This document shows, piece after piece, positions 60,845 to 64,000 of a stretch of DNA of 64,000 bases; position 1 is the stretch's first letter, and every line of letters starts with the position of its first letter. The notes beneath the pieces were generated by a model. That model was not told where the DNA came from. It saw only the letters and a list, made by a program, of their open reading frames with translations, and ran no database searches. Position numbers and translations under genes: made by a program. Source of the stretch: Cupriavidus numazuensis (GTDB lineage: Bacteria > Pseudomonadota > Gammaproteobacteria > Burkholderiales > Burkholderiaceae); the NCBI RefSeq assembly GCF_905397435.1, contig NZ_CAJPVI010000017.1, positions 1 to 64,000 of the forward strand. Reading direction: 5' to 3'.

Positions 60845-61843
60845 TTACACCAGCCAGCCCTTGATGTTCGCCGCCATGACCTGCGTCGAGATGCCATAGC
60901 GGTCATGCAGCGTGGGCAAGGCCCCGGCATCGAGGAACAGGTCGGGCAGCGCCACCTGGCGGAACGGCGGATGTACGCCAGCCTGCATCAGCGCGGTCGC
61001 GACGGCTTCGCCGAGCCCGCCGATCACGGTATGGTTTTCCGCGACCACGACCAGCCGGCCCGAACGCCTGGCTTCGCGCACGATGGTCTCGGTGTCGAGC
61101 GGCTTGATCGTCGGCACATGCAGCACCGCCACGCCGACGCGATCCTTCTCCAGTGCCTTGGCCACTTCGAGCGCCCGCATGGTCATGATGCCTGACGAGA
61201 TCACGAGTACATCGGCGCCGTCGCGCAGCAGCTTGGCCTTGCCGAGCTCGAACTTGTAGTCGTACTCGTCCAGCACCACGGGCACATTGCCTCGCAGCAG
61301 CCGCGCGTAGACCGGACCCGCATGCGCCGAGATGGCAGGCACCATCTGTTCGATGTCGACGGCGTCGCACGGATCGATCACGGTCATGTTGGGCATGGCG
61401 CGCATCAGTGCGAGGTCTTCGGCGGCCTGGTGGCTGGGCCCGTAGCCTGTGGTCAGCCCCGGCAGCGCGCAGACGATCTTCACGTCGAGGTTGTCCTCGG
61501 CGATGGTCTGGTGCATGAAGTCATAGGCCCGGCGCGTGGCAAACACGGCGTACGTCGTCACGAACGGTTGCGCACCTTCATGCGCGAAGCCTGCCGCCGC
61601 GCCCATCAGCAGCTGCTCGGCCATGCCCATCTGGTAGTAGCGCTCGGGGAATGCCTGCGCCAGGATATGCAGGTCCGTGTACTTGCCGAGGTCCGCGGTC
61701 ATGCCGATCACGTTGGACTTCTGCTTTGCCAGTTCCACCAGCGCGTGGCCGAACGGGGCCGAACGCGTCGCCTGTCCTTCGCTCGCGATGGAGGCGATCA
61801 TTGCCGAGGTCTTCAGCTTCGGCTTGCCATTGTTGCTGCTCAT
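60845..61843 (-). CDS. Transketolase-like protein, C-terminal subunit
   Basis: A 332-residue protein with the pyrimidine-binding domain (MGMAEQLLMGAAAGFAHEG with the catalytic glutamate; TYAVFATRRAYDFM) and the C-terminal transketolase domain (LVVVAENHTVIGGLGEAV). Together with the overlapping upstream gene it makes a two-subunit transketolase, as found for many secondary pathways. The ATG at 61843 overlaps the preceding stop by four bases. Its sugar or ketol substrate is unknown. Confidence 0.9.
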   Translation of the reverse strand: MSSNNGKPKLKTSAMIASIASEGQATRSAPFGHALVELAKQKSNVIGMTADLGKYTDLHILAQAFPERYYQMGMAEQLLMGAAAGFAHEGAQPFVTTYAVFATRRAYDFMHQTIAEDNLDVKIVCALPGLTTGYGPSHQAAEDLALMRAMPNMTVIDPCDAVDIEQMVPAISAHAGPVYARLLRGNVPVVLDEYDYKFELGKAKLLRDGADVLVISSGIMTMRALEVAKALEKDRVGVAVLHVPTIKPLDTETIVREARRSGRLVVVAENHTVIGGLGEAVATALMQAGVHPPFRQVALPDLFLDAGALPTLHDRYGISTQVMAANIKGWLV

Positions 61844-62685
61844 GCTTGTCTCCCGGCTTCCAGGGCCTGCAGGGCGAGTTGCCATTCGTGGGCATCGACC
61901 CGGATGAAGTGATTCTTTTCGCGTTGTTCGAGGAACGGTACGCCGCGACCCATGCGCGTATCGCAAACGATCATGCGCGGCTGTTCGCCCGGATGTTTGC
62001 GCGCGGCGTCGAAGGCAGCCGCGACCGCGTCGATGTCGTTGCCGTCGACGCGCTGCGTGAACCAGCCGAAGGCCTGCAGCTTTTCGACCAACGGCTCGAA
62101 CGCCATGATCTGGCTGGACGGGCCATCGGCCTGCTGGTTGTTGACGTCGACAATGCCGATCAGGTTGTCGAGCTTCCAGTGGCTGGCCGACTGGATACCT
62201 TCCCAGATCGCGCCTTCATCGAGTTCTCCGTCGGAGAACAGCGTGTAGACGAACGCGTCGGATGCTTTGCGCTTGAGGCCGAGGCAGCGGCCCACCGCAA
62301 TCGTCAGGCCCTGGCCCAGCGAGCCGCCGGACATCTCCATGCCGGGCGTGTAGCTGGCCATGCCGGACATGGGCAGGCGGCTGTCGTCGCTGCCGTAGGT
62401 TTCCAGTTCCTCGATCGGCAGGATGCCGGCTTCGAGCAGCGCTGCGTACAGCGCGATCGCGTAGTGCCCGTTGGAAAGCAGGAAGCGGTCGCGGCCTTCC
62501 CATTCCGGGTCTTCCGGGCGGTAGCGCATGGCGCCGAAGTAGGCGACGGCCAGGACATCGGCGATATCGAGCGCCTGCCCGATGTAGCCTTGTCCCTGCA
62601 CTTCGCCCATCAGCAGGGCGTTGCGCCGGATACGGTAGGCGCGTTCGGCGAGGGGCGTGGCCACCTCGTTGGGTGCGTAATGCAT
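61840..62685 (-). CDS. Transketolase-like protein, N-terminal (ThDP-binding) subunit
   Basis: A 281-residue protein with the thiamine diphosphate-binding domain. SNGHYAIALYAALLEAG and GMEMSGGSLGQGLTIAVG are typical, and the GDG motif reads SDGELDEGAIWEG with the metal-binding NNQQADG later. The ATG at 62685 follows AGGAG by five bases. The permease gene lies 58 bases upstream on the same strand, suggesting co-transcription of transport and transketolase genes, apart from the main operon that converges on them. Confidence 0.92.
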   Translation of the reverse strand: MHYAPNEVATPLAERAYRIRRNALLMGEVQGQGYIGQALDIADVLAVAYFGAMRYRPEDPEWEGRDRFLLSNGHYAIALYAALLEAGILPIEELETYGSDDSRLPMSGMASYTPGMEMSGGSLGQGLTIAVGRCLGLKRKASDAFVYTLFSDGELDEGAIWEGIQSASHWKLDNLIGIVDVNNQQADGPSSQIMAFEPLVEKLQAFGWFTQRVDGNDIDAVAAAFDAARKHPGEQPRMIVCDTRMGRGVPFLEQREKNHFIRVDAHEWQLALQALEAGRQA

Positions 62686-62743
62686 GGTGTCTCCTGCGGA
62701 TTTGGTGATCGGAGAGAAGGGAAAGCCTGCGTACATGGCTGGC

Positions 62744-64000
62744 TCAGCGGTTGACGGATTTGGCCGGCACCAGGAAGACGAGCAGCGCGCCTGTTACCAC
62801 GGTGACCGAGATGAAGACCAGGCCGGCGGTCGACTTGCCCGTCAGGTCATTGAGCCAGCCCACGATGGCGGGCGAAAAGAAGCCGGCCAGGTTGGCGACG
62901 CAGTTGACCGCTGCGATGCCAGCCGCTGCCGACATGCCGCCCAGCAGCGCCGTGGGCAGCGCCCAGAATTGCGAGGACGAGGCCAGGATGCCGGCTGCCG
63001 CCACGCACAGGCACAGCAGCGAAGCTTCCACGCCGCCGAGCAAAGGCAGGGTGGCAAAGCCGGCTGCGGACACCAGCATCGGCACGGCCAGGTGCAGGCG
63101 ACGCTCGCGGCGGCGGTCGGCGCTCATGCCGATCAGCGGCAGCGCGACGATGGCGCACAGGTAGGGCAGTGCGGTGAAGATGCCGACCCACAACGGGTCC
63201 GCCACGCCGGACTTGCGGATGATCGTCGGCAGCCAGAAGGTGAGCCCGTACTGGCCGAGCACGACGCAGAAGTAGATGGCAGCCATCAGCCACAAGCGGC
63301 GGTCAGCCAGGAACGCGCGGATCGACAAGTGCTCGTGCTTCTGCGCGTTGTCACCTTCGATATTGCGCTCCAGCAGGGCCTTCTCCGCGTCGGTCAGCCA
63401 CTTCGCGCTATGGATGCCGTTGTCGAGGTAGAGCAGGATGGCCACGCCCAGCACCAGCGACGGCAGCGCCTCGATCAGGAATAACCACTTCCAGCCTGCC
63501 AAGTCGCCCATGCCGTGGAACGCATGCATGATGTAGCCCGACAGAGGACCGCCCACGATGCCCGCGAGCGGAATCGCCATGAAGAACATCGACAAGGCCT
63601 TGGCACGCCGCTCGGACGGGAACCAGTACGTCATGTACAGGATCACGCCGGGGGCGAAGCCGGCTTCGGCGACGCCGAGCAGGAAGCGCAGGACGTAGAA
63701 CTGGGTGGGCGTGCTGACAAAGGCGAAGCACGCGGAGATCACCGCCCACGTCAGCATGATGCGCGCGAGCCAGCGCTTGGCGCCGACCTTGTGCAGGATG
63801 ACGTTGCTTGGTACTTCGAAGATGAAGTAGCCAAGGAAGAAGATCCCGGCGCCGAGTCCATAGATCGTTTCGCTGAAGTGCAGGTCGTTGAGCATCTGCA
63901 GCTTGGCGAAGCCGACGTTGACCCGGTCCAGATACGCACCGAGGTAGCACAGCATCAGGAACGGTATGAGCCGGCGGACCACCTTGGCGTAGGTGCGGGA
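62744..64000 (-). CDS. ACS-family MFS permease (anion:cation symporter), 5' end outside the window
   Basis: At least 418 codons, open to the right edge of the window. The visible N-terminal part (RTYAKVVRRLIPFLMLCYLGAYLDRVNVGFAK) is the typical first helix of phthalate, tartrate and glucarate permeases of the ACS family. The other signature segments are GAGIFFLGYFIFEVPSN and GVAEAGFAPGVILYMTYWFP. It lacks only a few N-terminal residues. It probably imports an organic anion for the catabolic cluster. Confidence 0.92.
   Translation of the reverse strand, partial: SRTYAKVVRRLIPFLMLCYLGAYLDRVNVGFAKLQMLNDLHFSETIYGLGAGIFFLGYFIFEVPSNVILHKVGAKRWLARIMLTWAVISACFAFVSTPTQFYVLRFLLGVAEAGFAPGVILYMTYWFPSERRAKALSMFFMAIPLAGIVGGPLSGYIMHAFHGMGDLAGWKWLFLIEALPSLVLGVAILLYLDNGIHSAKWLTDAEKALLERNIEGDNAQKHEHLSIRAFLADRRLWLMAAIYFCVVLGQYGLTFWLPTIIRKSGVADPLWVGIFTALPYLCAIVALPLIGMSADRRRERRLHLAVPMLVSAAGFATLPLLGGVEASLLCLCVAAAGILASSSQFWALPTALLGGMSAAAGIAAVNCVANLAGFFSPAIVGWLNDLTGKSTAGLVFISVTVVTGALLVFLVPAKSVNR

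Noticed and set aside
1..64000. tRNA, rRNA, CRISPR arrays, prophage or toxin-antitoxin loci
   Set aside because: Looked for on both strands by eye; no convincing instance was found.

Overview
The window looks like chromosomal DNA of a high-GC betaproteobacterium of the family Burkholderiaceae, most likely Cupriavidus or a close relative. This is inferred from the gene families: three Bug-type periplasmic receptors, an RcoM-type CO sensor beside form I CO dehydrogenase genes, a kbl gene followed by a short-chain (SDR-type) threonine dehydrogenase, and GCCGGC-rich intergenic repeats. No rRNA, tRNA, CRISPR array or prophage was seen.

Left part (1-15.4 kb). The window opens inside an IS701-family transposase whose end seems to have cut off the first codons of a membrane GGDEF protein. 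Next comes a complete assimilatory nitrate/nitrite operon on the minus strand (transporter, nirB, nirD, flavoprotein, molybdenum nitrate reductase). Its leader carries a sigma-54 promoter and an attenuator with a hairpin of the kind bound by ANTAR antiterminators. Then follow an HxlR regulator divergent from a GNAT acetyltransferase, a Bug receptor, a RhtA-type exporter and an SDR oxidoreductase.

Middle part (14.6-38 kb). rcoM, a haem PAS-LytTR CO sensor, is divergent from coxMSLGDEF and a MocA-type gene: structural subunits, membrane anchor, AAA+/VWA maturation pair and cofactor insertion factors of aerobic form I CO dehydrogenase. An adenylate cyclase-FHA protein follows. A set of accessory genes comes next (pyruvyl transferase-like, DUF1275, XapX, amidohydrolase, YcaC-like hydrolase, DoxX, LysR, MFS). 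About 1 kb without a gene (33.7-34.6 kb) is filled with REP-like repeats. An XRE-cupin regulator is divergent from kbl-tdh, which convert threonine to glycine and acetyl-CoA.

Right part (38-64 kb). A large, apparently uncharacterised catabolic cluster is organised around two paralogous FCD-GntR regulators and recurring CTGGTAT half-sites. Minus-strand genes encode RidA, a LigJ-like hydratase, a phthalate-type Rieske oxygenase with its reductase, a Bug receptor, a crotonase, a 3-hydroxyacyl-CoA dehydrogenase and a porin. Plus-strand genes encode an NDP-forming acyl-CoA synthetase, two acyl-CoA dehydrogenases, a Bug receptor, a thiolase-like protein with a DUF35 partner, a class III CoA-transferase, a LigB-superfamily dioxygenase, three consecutive RraA/LigK-type aldolases, an enoyl-CoA hydratase and a hotdog thioesterase. 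A split transketolase and an ACS-family MFS permease follow on the minus strand. Together they suggest uptake, CoA activation, ring hydroxylation, extradiol cleavage, hydration and aldol cleavage of an aromatic carboxylate whose identity the sequence does not reveal.
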